From Symsagittifera roscoffensis (lineage: Eukaryota > Xenacoelomorpha > Acoela > Convolutidae), in assembly GCF_963678635.1 (NCBI RefSeq), contig NC_087063.1, forward strand, positions 67,746,727-67,810,726: a DNA stretch of 64,000 nt. The letters are read 5' to 3'. The notes beneath the pieces were generated by a model, which did not search any database, was not told the DNA's origin, and worked only from the letters and a program-made list of their open reading frames with translations. Both the position numbers and the translations under genes were made by a program. Shown one piece after another: positions 54,235-62,605 of the stretch; position 1 is the stretch's first letter, and every line of letters starts with the position of its first letter.

Positions 54235-55569
54235 TCAGCCTATACTTAAGTAATATTTCTTATGTAGATATACTTGTATGTTCGTATCAGAGAATATCAC
54301 GTGTACAAGCGCGTACAATTCCCGAGGATGCAGTCTTCCTCTGTTTGGATCGTACACTGGAAGCGAGAGCTCCTTCACGTCCATTTCCACAAGGGAGTCC
54401 CTCAGCCTCGTCAAAGACAAGACTAGGTTTTCTGGGTCCACGTGCTGCTTCTCTGTCGCCCTCGTTACCAAGAAGCATAAGTACTTTCCCGGTATCTGCG
54501 ACACCGCCGGAGGTAAGGCTGCTACGCCCCCTATCCCTGGTCTTTGCTTCCAAAGGAATTCCACGTTTTTGTATTCCCTCTTAGAATCTGCCGCTAGCGC
54601 TGTCCTAAAACTCATGTCTGCGGTGATTGCTATCGCACATGTTCTGTTTGTGAGTATGAAATCACTGTTTGTTAGTATTATGTTACTTGAATATTCATTT
54701 GGTAAGTTAAAATATGACTCAACTACCCTGCCTATGTCAGGTTTCTTAGGTTCTTCGCCTGTTTCTGCTTCTAAGTCTCCTGTTTCTCTTGCTATTCTCA
54801 ATTTTTTTATTATCAAGTTTTCAGTGTGGGTAAGTCCTACCCCCACTCCCCAGACAAAAATATCCATCGACGTCCCAGTCGATCGCATACCGGGTATCAA
54901 GTCAAGGTTAGAAGCTGGAATGAGTAATCGTCCTTCCTGGGCAGCCCAGGAAGGATCATCTCGTTCAGTCTTGATGTATTTCTTGCTTTCACGATCTACG
55001 TCTTGAATCGTGACGCTGGTCTTCTCTGGATCCGAGGTTGTTTCATTCAGCCACTCTAAGACACGCAGGTTCGTCAGGTCTTGTTCATATGACTGCTGTT
55101 GCTCATCGTCGAATTCTACCTCGGGTTTCGACCAGTCGTCAACCCACTCATCGTTGTGATCATCGACTATGTCAATGTCTTGTGACACAGTTATCTCCTC
55201 TAAACCCACTACTTCCTCTACTATTTTCTTTAGATCTATCCTATCCACTACAAAGTTGTCACCGTAAGGATTGTATTTCTTTCTTGGTCTCGTCCCGTCC
55301 TTCTGACGAGTCTGCATCGTGAACGGAAGATCTGGTTCCAAGTTCTTGGGAACCTCTGTCTGTTCGGGATCCTGCCACTCTTCCTCTGCGTAGGGTAAGG
55401 TTTCATCGTCCGCTTCGATCTGTTCGTTTGGATCCAGGTCCAATGGTGTATCCGTACCTTCCTCTACGACTTCGTTTCCATCGTTCTTCTCCCTGGTGCC
55501 TTTTTCATTGACCTCACAAGCAGGATCCATCATCAGATAATCCCCTTCTTCCATGTCTGCAGGTTGCAC
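54235..55569 (-). CDS. Giant element, acidic linker and macro domain (C-terminal end of pol)
   Basis: 444 codons in a new phase just after integrase; the overlap at 55569-55533 points to a one-base shift, because no ATG begins it. Residues 1-200 are acidic and probably disordered. Residues ~295-440 match the macro-domain plan: a strand, ITADMSFRTALA (315-326, in place of the ADP-ribose-binding Asn/Asp-x-x-x-x-x-G-x-A loop), GKYLCFLVTRATEK (361-374), helix ENLVLSLTRLRDSLVE, KELSLPVYDPNRGR (399-412), then a helix and the edge strand TNIQVYLHKKYY. The layout is closest to TARG1/Poa1-type macro domains. Several binding-loop glycines are missing, so binding may be lost. The role could be binding ADP-ribose on host or element proteins; that is inference. 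Confidence 0.72.
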   Translation of the reverse strand: MQPADMEEGDYLMMDPACEVNEKGTREKNDGNEVVEEGTDTPLDLDPNEQIEADDETLPYAEEEWQDPEQTEVPKNLEPDLPFTMQTRQKDGTRPRKKYNPYGDNFVVDRIDLKKIVEEVVGLEEITVSQDIDIVDDHNDEWVDDWSKPEVEFDDEQQQSYEQDLTNLRVLEWLNETTSDPEKTSVTIQDVDRESKKYIKTERDDPSWAAQEGRLLIPASNLDLIPGMRSTGTSMDIFVWGVGVGLTHTENLIIKKLRIARETGDLEAETGEEPKKPDIGRVVESYFNLPNEYSSNIILTNSDFILTNRTCAIAITADMSFRTALAADSKREYKNVEFLWKQRPGIGGVAALPPAVSQIPGKYLCFLVTRATEKQHVDPENLVLSLTRLRDSLVEMDVKELSLPVYDPNRGRLHPRELYALVHVIFSDTNIQVYLHKKYYLSIG

Positions 55570-56678
55570 CAGTCTTCTGTCGATGGATTGTGTGGCTTTA
55601 TATTCTCGTAGTGTGCGGCTCGGCCAGTACTCAGTCTATAAAAGCGTCCCTCCTGATGCACCTCTGTAATCATGAAGGGTCCCCTCCATTTTTTTAGGAG
55701 CTTTTTTGTCCCTTTCGGTGGTATAACGTTCTGGAATACCCATACGTAGTCTCCCACCGAGTAAGCCTTTGCACCAGCTGCTTTCTTGTCGAATCTTTTC
55801 CTCTGCCTTGCCTGTGCCTGCTGATTGTTTCGTCTACACAAATCGTTCAGCTCCTGTTGGCGTCTGATCACATCCCTCACGTAGACCTGTGGGGACGTTT
55901 TCTTTCCCTCATATTCTGGGTAGAATAAGGTTAAGGGTAAAGACTTTTCGTGTCCAGTTAGCATCATGTGTGGACTGACTCCAGTGGTGGAGTGTTGCGT
56001 GCTATTAAATGCTCCCATCACCTGTGGAAGGTATCTGTCCCAATCAGTCATGTATCTGGAACAATATACTCTCAGCATCGACACTAACGTCCTGATCTGT
56101 CTTTCCACTAAGCCATTCGTCTGAGGGTGGTATGTCGTGGAGTGAGCCTGAGCAACCTGTGAGCGTCTCATAAGCTCTTTCGTAAGCTCTCCTACGAAAG
56201 CTGTTCCATTATCCGATTGAAACGTCATCGGACAACCATGTCTTGCTATCCATGTATTGATCAGGTGGTCGCATGTCTCTTCCGCCGAGGCAGTTATGCA
56301 GGGCACGGCCTCTGCATACTTCGTAAAATGATCTATCATGACCAGCACCTGATTGTAACCATTGTCTGTCATGCATATCTTTTGGTGATCTATCTGCACC
56401 ACCTCGTTGAATTCAGACGACTCGATCAATTGTAAAGGAAATCGCAACTTCCTTAGATCCTTGACCTGTTGGCATGACAGACATGCTGTTACCCATTTTT
56501 CGCATGCCTTTTTCATCCCAGGCCACTCAAAGCGCTTCAGGATCCTCTGAGATATTTTGTCGATCCCCTGATGGCCCATCTGATCATGTGACCTGAATAA
56601 TAGTTCTGTCTGATAGAGTTGCGGTAACACTATCGCGTTATACTTGTATAGGACTCTGTCTTCCTCATTCTTTTGCAA
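55533..56678 (-). CDS. Giant element, integrase
   Basis: 381 codons of a Ty3/gypsy integrase. HHCC zinc-binding N-terminus: H31, H36, C66, C69 (SHDQMGHQG, CLSC). The catalytic DDE core is complete: D97 (VQIDHQ), D156 (FQSDNGTAFVGE) and E192 (HPQTNGLVERQ). The C-terminal SH3-like part ends AYSVGDYVWVFQN, KKLLKKWRGPFMI and AHYENIKPHN. The first codon is TTG within overlapping sequence, and about 50 nt overlap the upstream frame, consistent with a single-base indel in a formerly continuous pol. The integrase itself looks undamaged. Confidence 0.93.
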   Translation of the reverse strand: MQKNEEDRVLYKYNAIVLPQLYQTELLFRSHDQMGHQGIDKISQRILKRFEWPGMKKACEKWVTACLSCQQVKDLRKLRFPLQLIESSEFNEVVQIDHQKICMTDNGYNQVLVMIDHFTKYAEAVPCITASAEETCDHLINTWIARHGCPMTFQSDNGTAFVGELTKELMRRSQVAQAHSTTYHPQTNGLVERQIRTLVSMLRVYCSRYMTDWDRYLPQVMGAFNSTQHSTTGVSPHMMLTGHEKSLPLTLFYPEYEGKKTSPQVYVRDVIRRQQELNDLCRRNNQQAQARQRKRFDKKAAGAKAYSVGDYVWVFQNVIPPKGTKKLLKKWRGPFMITEVHQEGRFYRLSTGRAAHYENIKPHNPSTEDWCNLQTWKKGII

Positions 56679-57718
56679 GCCACGATCCCGTCCTTGTTCA
56701 AATATAACCTCCCTTCCTTCTGCATGAAGTATTGTCTCAGGATGCGATAACTATCCTCCTCGAGGTCCCCTTTATCCGGAGAACCATTCTCGATCCACCT
56801 TTTCAGGTTGCTTGTCATGCGATCATTTCTCTGCGCTCTTAGAAGGTCCGAGAGTCTGTATCTCGCCTTCAAGTACGTCTTCATGACCCTCATCTGACTA
56901 TTCAGCTCGTTGGGTCGATGTGTGTCTTCTTCCATCTTAACGCACCAAATCTTCGCCAACGGTTGTGTTTCTTGTTCAAACGGCTGAAGATCAGTCCTGA
57001 CTACCTCTTTCTGCGGCAACAGGCTTATCGAACGTTTCGATACCGCTATCGTTTCTAAGTCATCCGCTGCGTTGTCAAAGACTCTTTCGCTTGGTATTAG
57101 GTAGCGATCGCTGTCAGGATCCTGATACACCTCTCTGTCCAGGTCCCTTGCCCGAGTTTCCACTAGTAGCGTGTGTATCGCTAGTTCTGACAGTTCCGAT
57201 CCCGAGCTCGAATTCCTGTCTGAATAGGTGTCCATTCCTGAGCTTCCTGAATTATCTTCCGTCGACGAGGTTGTGCTGGAGACTGCACGCTCCTCCAGAT
57301 CATGTCTGTGCTTTCTTTGCATCCATCTGAACTCCCCTGACAAAACCTTGTTCTCTAGGTCCTGTTTCTCATCAGGAATTTTCTCATCTATCTCAGACTC
57401 CCCGGACAAATTTCCTTGTCCCGGGTGTTGATCTTGTGATCGCTGGTTCTTCTCATCATCCGTCTCCCCGGACAAATAGTCCTGCAGCAGATTTTGTTCT
57501 ACCTTTTTACCTTCCTTATCCTGGTCCACGAAGGTGACGGTTTTCTTTCGCTTGCTGCTTCCCTGTTCTTTCTGTCCGTAAGAAGTACTGGTTAAAATCT
57601 CTTGGGGTATTGAGGATACTAGTTGCTGAACTATTGTCCTACAATCCCTCTCATTCTCTTCGTGCTGTCGTCTGGACGGCATGATCTTCATTTTCTCACT
57701 GACTGTTAGCGATGCCAC
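56630..57718 (-). CDS. Giant element, pol linker between RNase H and integrase
   Basis: 362 codons, mostly charged and low-complexity (Ser/Glu/Asp-rich, with SSTTSSTEDNSGSSGMD). The C-terminal part (YLKARYRLSDLLRAQRNDRM, EDSYRILRQYFMQKEGRLYL) is the helical lead-in to the integrase zinc domain that gypsy elements usually have. Here the spacer between RNase H and integrase is several times longer than usual. It is joined by one-base phase changes to the neighbours at about 57712 and 56650. The copy is a lightly damaged polyprotein, not separate genes. Confidence 0.75.
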   Translation of the reverse strand: MASLTVSEKMKIMPSRRQHEENERDCRTIVQQLVSSIPQEILTSTSYGQKEQGSSKRKKTVTFVDQDKEGKKVEQNLLQDYLSGETDDEKNQRSQDQHPGQGNLSGESEIDEKIPDEKQDLENKVLSGEFRWMQRKHRHDLEERAVSSTTSSTEDNSGSSGMDTYSDRNSSSGSELSELAIHTLLVETRARDLDREVYQDPDSDRYLIPSERVFDNAADDLETIAVSKRSISLLPQKEVVRTDLQPFEQETQPLAKIWCVKMEEDTHRPNELNSQMRVMKTYLKARYRLSDLLRAQRNDRMTSNLKRWIENGSPDKGDLEEDSYRILRQYFMQKEGRLYLNKDGIVACKRMRKTESYTSITR

Positions 57719-58170
57719 TGCAGCTGTCCACTCGGGGTCATCTCGGTCACTTCTCTTTCTAACAATCCACCCAGCATCCGCATCACTTGTGGTGTGACTT
57801 GCACCGTTTTATCCAATAATGAGAGGCTGTTTATATTCATGCGAGAGAGTTCTTGCTGGACCAGGTTCGAGCGCAGCAACAAATCCAAGGGGACCGGGTT
57901 CTTCTTGGACAGGATCTTTATCTCGGCTGCTTTCTCTACAGGTAACTCAGGGTGCCCTGGAATTGGATGTCCAGACTTATCTAACCATCTCGTTAAGGGA
58001 AGCGCTTCATAAGTTTCTTTGTCCAGAAACGAGAATCCCTCCTTTATTTCCTCCTGATTGGCCTTTTTCTGCTCCAATCTTTCATACAACCCAGTTTTCT
58101 TGCTGAGGCTGTCAGCATTCTGGTGTTTATCACGCATCCTATGTTCGATTATCATATAGTAGCCATCCAA
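57706..58170 (-). CDS. Giant element, RNase H C-terminal end and tether
   Basis: 154 codons in the same phase as the RT frame, separated by a TAG at about 58182-58180. It starts in the last RNase H motif (YYMIIEHRMRDKHQNADSLS), where gypsy RNase H proteins end HRxGxxHxNADxLS. It continues as a Leu-rich helical region (LSLLDKTVQVTPQVMRMLGG). It is not an independent gene. Confidence 0.82.
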   Translation of the reverse strand: MDGYYMIIEHRMRDKHQNADSLSKKTGLYERLEQKKANQEEIKEGFSFLDKETYEALPLTRWLDKSGHPIPGHPELPVEKAAEIKILSKKNPVPLDLLLRSNLVQQELSRMNINSLSLLDKTVQVTPQVMRMLGGLLEREVTEMTPSGQLQWHR

Positions 58171-58179
58171 TCTTACTAT

Positions 58180-59994
58180 CTATCTACCAATATAACTCTG
58201 ATCCATCGGGTAGGTTTTCAACCAGGATAACGCTCTGTTGTCCACGCGTAACTTGAAGGGAGCACTCCCCAAGTATGCACGGTACTTTTCCCCAAAGGTG
58301 ACTACTGCAAACATCTCTGCTTTCGGTGCGCCATATTTCATCTCTGTGTCACTCAAGACCTTGCTGCCGTATGCAATGGGACGGAGAACCGTTCTTCCGT
58401 TCCATTCTTGCTCTTGATGCAAGATTCCTGATATGGCCACCACCGATGCGTCCGTGTCGAGAACATACATGCCCTTTTCTGTAGGCATGCCCAGCACTGG
58501 CGCTTCGCACAGTTCCCGCTTTATGTTCTCGAAAGCAACTTGTGCCTCATCGTTCCATTCGAACTTCTTCCCTTTGTTGCGCATCAGCTTCTGCATCGGG
58601 TACACCTTGTCCGCATATCCTTTTATGAATTCACGGTAGTAATTGGCAAACCCTAAGAAGCTCAGGAGCTGTGTGTCCGTTCTGGGGGCTTTCCATGTCA
58701 ACACTGCTTCCACTGCTTCCGGGTCCGGCCTCACACCATGCCTATCCACCATTCTTCCTAGGTACTTAATCGAGTCCCTAAGGATTTCACATTTCGATGG
58801 TTTGCACTTTAATCCTGCTCTTTTCATGCATCCAAAGACCTCATCGAGCCTATCAATGTGGTCTTCCAGGGTCGGTGTCGCTATGACTACGTCATCCACG
58901 TAACTTATCACGAGATTCCCGTACTTCTTGGTCACTTTCGTCAAAGCCTGAGCCATCAGTCTTTGAAAAGTGGCCGTTGCATTGCACAAGCCGAAGGGCA
59001 TCCTCTTCCACTGGTACAATCCCAATTCGCACGCGAATCCGGTTTTCTCTCTGTCCTTCTTTCGCAGAGGGACCTGCCAGAAGGCAGAACCTAAGTCCAA
59101 TGTGGTGAAGAATTTGGCATCACCAAGCTTAGATAGGCTCTCGTCTATTCGCGGTATCGGGTACGCATCTTTTATCGTTACCGCGTTCAAGTAACGAAAG
59201 TCGCAACAAAATCTAAGCTGCCCCCCTTTCTTTTTCGCCATTACTACCCCGCAAGCCCACGGCGATTTCGAGGGTTCTATCATGTCGTATTCAAGCAACA
59301 TTTCTATTTCCGCTCGGCACGCTTCCGATTTATGTGGCGTCATTCGCCTTGCGCCTTCCCTATGGGGAACGGCGCCCTCTTCTAGTTCGATTTCGTGTTC
59401 GACAAAGTTACAGCAACCGATGTCCGCCTTATGTTTTGAAAATACATCAGCGTTCCGATTTAGGAGGTGCCGCAATTTTTCGAAATCTCCCTCACCTATT
59501 TTCCTTTTTAAATGTTCTATCTCTGGCAAAACCGGTTTGTCAGATTCTAATTCATATGACGAGGGGCGTTCCGGAAGATTCGAGCAGCTTGATAAGCCGT
59601 CGTCCGTTTCGGATTTCATTGAAAACAATTTATGAATAGATTTTAATTCATTAATCCTCTTTAAAATTTTATCTTTATTGGCATGATAAGGACAGTCTTT
59701 CACACTATATCTCTTCAAGTTTTGTGTCTCCTCATAGTCGGTCCTCATCGGCAAAGCGTAGCCAAGCTTCTTTCCACGATGGATTGAAACCGTGGTGTCC
59801 AGTGTGTTCAACAACACACTGACACACAGTCCGTTTCGCGTTACCGAGAAGCTCCGGCCTAAAATCACCGAACTCTGGTTATTTGGATTCGGTACTAAGC
59901 AAACCTGTTTACTATTACTTAACGAATTCAAATTTCTCATTCTAAAAACTGCTATCACAGCTTGTCCTGGTTGTAATTTTACTTTTCTATCCAA
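58180..59994 (-). CDS. Giant element, reverse transcriptase and RNase H
   Basis: 604 codons. N-terminal ~170 residues: protease-RT spacer. RT: WACGVVMAKKKGGQLRFCCD, LDLGSAFWQVPL (motif A, D300), MPFGLCNATATFQRLM (motif B), ISYVDDVV (motif C, D367 and D368), LKCKPSKCEIL and LGFANYYREFI. RNase H: YVLDTDASVVAISGIL, PKAEMFAV (E) and FKLRVDNRALSWL (D). The frame begins TTG just after a run of ten T (about 59991-60000) where the gag-protease frame ends in another phase: either a slippery site or a homopolymer indel. It ends at a TAG in the motif YIGR-stop where gypsy elements normally have Trp, so that stop is a probable nonsense mutation. Confidence 0.95.
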   Translation of the reverse strand: MDRKVKLQPGQAVIAVFRMRNLNSLSNSKQVCLVPNPNNQSSVILGRSFSVTRNGLCVSVLLNTLDTTVSIHRGKKLGYALPMRTDYEETQNLKRYSVKDCPYHANKDKILKRINELKSIHKLFSMKSETDDGLSSCSNLPERPSSYELESDKPVLPEIEHLKRKIGEGDFEKLRHLLNRNADVFSKHKADIGCCNFVEHEIELEEGAVPHREGARRMTPHKSEACRAEIEMLLEYDMIEPSKSPWACGVVMAKKKGGQLRFCCDFRYLNAVTIKDAYPIPRIDESLSKLGDAKFFTTLDLGSAFWQVPLRKKDREKTGFACELGLYQWKRMPFGLCNATATFQRLMAQALTKVTKKYGNLVISYVDDVVIATPTLEDHIDRLDEVFGCMKRAGLKCKPSKCEILRDSIKYLGRMVDRHGVRPDPEAVEAVLTWKAPRTDTQLLSFLGFANYYREFIKGYADKVYPMQKLMRNKGKKFEWNDEAQVAFENIKRELCEAPVLGMPTEKGMYVLDTDASVVAISGILHQEQEWNGRTVLRPIAYGSKVLSDTEMKYGAPKAEMFAVVTFGEKYRAYLGSAPFKLRVDNRALSWLKTYPMDQSYIGR

Positions 59995-62605
59995 AAAAAA
60001 AATTGGTAACCTTGTTTTCTCCTGTTATTATCCTATTAATTGGTCTCTTAAAATACTTCCGGTCCGGGTTTCTAATCCGTATCAGACCGTTGTTCAAGTC
60101 AATCATCACGTCAAAATTCCTGACAAAATCTCTGCCCAAGATGAATTGGTCGGCGTCGTCCAGATTCTCTACCACCAGGAAGCTCATCCAAAGATCTCGT
60201 CCTCCCATGTGAAGGACCGTTATCGGTGTTCTTCCGGCTACGTAGATGGCTCCTCGATTTGCGGCGGCCAGTCGGAGATTCGTAGGAATCAGATCTTCCC
60301 GCGTGAAGCCCATCTTTTCCCAGGTTTTTATCGGCATCACACTCACCACCGCTCCTGTGTCCAGAAGCCCTGTGACTCCGATTTTTGTTCCGTTGGTGTC
60401 GAGCAGATGTGCTGTCACATCTGCTTCACATCCAATGTGTACCGCGTCTTGCTCCATCATGGCGTCATGGCCTATCCTGTGGACTTTGAGTTCCTCTTCA
60501 CCCAAATAGATCTGCCCCATTTGGTCATCATCTGTTGTTATATAAGTCCTGGTGTAGATACTGATTCCATCCACGTTCAGCATTATTTGATACGGCCCAT
60601 AGACCTCCATGTAGCGTCCATGAAGTTTCTTCATGCCAGGGCCACCCGTCGTTAGTAGTGCTCGCACAGCTCTCGACTCGGTGCGTGGCTCCACCTGCCT
60701 CAGATAATCTGCATATGTGTCCAAATGCATTAAAGTGAACTCTGATGGTTCGCTCAGATTTCTTATTACCTGGTGTCCAGCCACTGAGATTATCGACTGT
60801 ATCTTATTTCCCTGCGGCACCATGCCGAACCTCTTACCGGAGATCAGTTTAAGTTTCATGTCTAAACTGCTTGGTGTTTTCGTCTCCTCGAACTCCGTTG
60901 CTTCGAAGGTATTCAATTGCTCCTGAAGTTTTTCATTTTCCAGTTCAAGTTTCACTTTTTGTTCGATCTCTTTTGTCACCAATTCCTGTTGTACTCTATT
61001 TAGAGCATCCCTTGCGGCTGCCTTATAATCAATCTTGAAGTCGTCAGCCGCAGTTGCTGGTTCCGGCTCACGTGCCTTCTCTGTTACCGCTTGCATCTTC
61101 TTTGCCGCCAGCTCTTGAGGTTTATCCTTTCTGCGTGCCTCCGCTTCACTCAAAAGTCGAGCCTTGCTGGCTTTCACTCCTGACAAAGCTTCTTCATGTC
61201 TTGGATGCTTGATGTCTGCCACTGCATCCCAGAATTGCGGACAATCTGATTTAAAATGACCTTCCAAGTTGCAAAAGAAACATCTCGGGCCGAATTTCGC
61301 AATTACTCCTCTCATGAAATCCTCATGGTCCAACTCTGACGCATCTTCATCCTCGAGGCTAAAGCCTATTGCTTTCATGCCTTGTTTGTAAGCTGGGCAT
61401 GCTGACACATGATGGTCTGTTGAACTGCAATTAGCACAAGAGCGTCTCTTGTCCATATCATCCCTCGGTTTGTACCAATTGTTCCCTTGGTTTGCTGGTC
61501 CGTTGTTAAAATTGCCATAATTGTTCTTGTAATATCCAGATCTCGAAGGAGGTTTCAACAAAAGATACTCCTTTGATTTGAGCCTCAACTCCTCCGGTGT
61601 TGGCGCATTAGTTGATAGTGGTGTGTAATGCGTTGCTAGCATCGTACGAAGTTCATCATTTTTCACACCATCGATGAATTTTGAGGCTACGGCCAGGTTC
61701 ATCCTTCGGTTTGACTCATCCGGTTGGCTGCGTCTTCTCAGCATTTCCAAATCATCGAGAAACTTGTCTATGGTTTCATCTTCTCGTTGCCTCCGTTTCT
61801 CGAAGCGCATCATCGCCTGGTGCCCCTGCAACCCTGATCCGAAACGGTTTAACAAGATTTCGAAGATTTTTTCAGCAGTGTCACGTTGATATTGCTTCTT
61901 GGCCATGACACAGTTCAGGGCTGTCCCTTCTAAGTTGCTGGTGAGCGCGCTGCATTCCTGTCTCTCCGATAAGTCCTCTTCCTCGAAATGCAGCTTCATT
62001 AACTCTATCCAGGTATCAATACAGCCATCAGATTCGTCTTTGTAGCATCTTGGCTTCTTAAAGACTCTTCTGGACTTCTCACTGCGTTCATTGGTTCTAG
62101 ATAACCGCGTCAGGAATGTCTCCAAAGACCTGTTCAGTGGTTCAAATGCTGTGGCCATTGCCGTAGCATCCCTTGAGTGTCCCGCTTGAGTGTCCTCACA
62201 CCTCGTCGAAGGCTCTGTGTGCGGTGCATCCCTGCAATCCGAATCACCGTGAGCGCTTCCCGCTTGGCCCACATGACTCCTCCTCGGGCTTGCATGCCCC
62301 CTGTTGCCGGAATCACTTCTCCCAGTCGCATGTGTGCTTTGCGTTGGTCGTTCGTTAGAGTATCGTCTGTTCCCCGTTGAATTCGCTCTACTGTTTGGGC
62401 CCCATGCTCCATTGCCCCTTGTGGCATAGCCTGACGAACTGCCCCTGCCTCTAGTGGATCCATACGTCTTCCTCCTTTGATGTTCATTGAAGTTCACCCT
62501 CGGTTCCCTGCTGGGACCTCCCGAGTTCGGCTCTCCTTCTTTTGGTCCACTCTTGCTGCTTAGTAGCCCGTCCAACCTATCCATGATAGCCTGAGTTCGC
62601 CTCAC
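59987..62605 (-). CDS. Giant element, gag (capsid and nucleocapsid) and aspartic protease
   Basis: 872 codons. Residues 40-175 are Arg/Ser/Gly-rich. Residues ~180-350 are a retrotransposon gag capsid domain (WIELMKLHFEEEDL, MMRFEKRRQREDETIDKFLD). Two canonical CCHC zinc knuckles (Cx2Cx4Hx4C) lie at residues 390-403 and 442-455. A coiled region is at ~560-590. A retropepsin-type protease has the active site LLDTGAVVSVMP (D749-T-G) and ILGRDF at ~823-828. The frame begins in the overlap with the upstream coiled-coil frame and opens with GTG, so there is a one-base phase change there. It ends at the T10 run. Capsid, RNA packaging and processing functions are expected. Confidence 0.92.
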   Translation of the reverse strand: MRRTQAIMDRLDGLLSSKSGPKEGEPNSGGPSREPRVNFNEHQRRKTYGSTRGRGSSSGYATRGNGAWGPNSRANSTGNRRYSNERPTQSTHATGRSDSGNRGHASPRRSHVGQAGSAHGDSDCRDAPHTEPSTRCEDTQAGHSRDATAMATAFEPLNRSLETFLTRLSRTNERSEKSRRVFKKPRCYKDESDGCIDTWIELMKLHFEEEDLSERQECSALTSNLEGTALNCVMAKKQYQRDTAEKIFEILLNRFGSGLQGHQAMMRFEKRRQREDETIDKFLDDLEMLRRRSQPDESNRRMNLAVASKFIDGVKNDELRTMLATHYTPLSTNAPTPEELRLKSKEYLLLKPPSRSGYYKNNYGNFNNGPANQGNNWYKPRDDMDKRRSCANCSSTDHHVSACPAYKQGMKAIGFSLEDEDASELDHEDFMRGVIAKFGPRCFFCNLEGHFKSDCPQFWDAVADIKHPRHEEALSGVKASKARLLSEAEARRKDKPQELAAKKMQAVTEKAREPEPATAADDFKIDYKAAARDALNRVQQELVTKEIEQKVKLELENEKLQEQLNTFEATEFEETKTPSSLDMKLKLISGKRFGMVPQGNKIQSIISVAGHQVIRNLSEPSEFTLMHLDTYADYLRQVEPRTESRAVRALLTTGGPGMKKLHGRYMEVYGPYQIMLNVDGISIYTRTYITTDDDQMGQIYLGEEELKVHRIGHDAMMEQDAVHIGCEADVTAHLLDTNGTKIGVTGLLDTGAVVSVMPIKTWEKMGFTREDLIPTNLRLAAANRGAIYVAGRTPITVLHMGGRDLWMSFLVVENLDDADQFILGRDFVRNFDVMIDLNNGLIRIRNPDRKYFKRPINRIITGENKVTNFFFG
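59990..60002 (-). other. T10 homopolymer at the gag-protease/RT phase change
   Basis: The minus strand reads AATTTTTTTTTTGGATAG. The upstream phase stops at the TAG; the RT phase opens right in the run. This is either a programmed-slippage candidate or a simple homopolymer length change. Confidence 0.7.

Noticed and set aside
54278-55006. 242-codon open frame on the plus strand
   Set aside because: Antisense shadow of the macro-domain region; no motif of its own.
44931-58182. UAG reassigned to a sense codon in this genome
   Set aside because: Single-base frameshifts occur in the same element and other stops (TAA, TGA) break the neighbouring elements, so ordinary decay is simpler; at 58182 the TAG replaces a normally conserved Trp.
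59792-60655. 287-codon open frame on the plus strand
   Set aside because: It is antisense to the protease/RT junction of the giant element; the minus-strand reading has clear protease motifs and explains the sequence fully.
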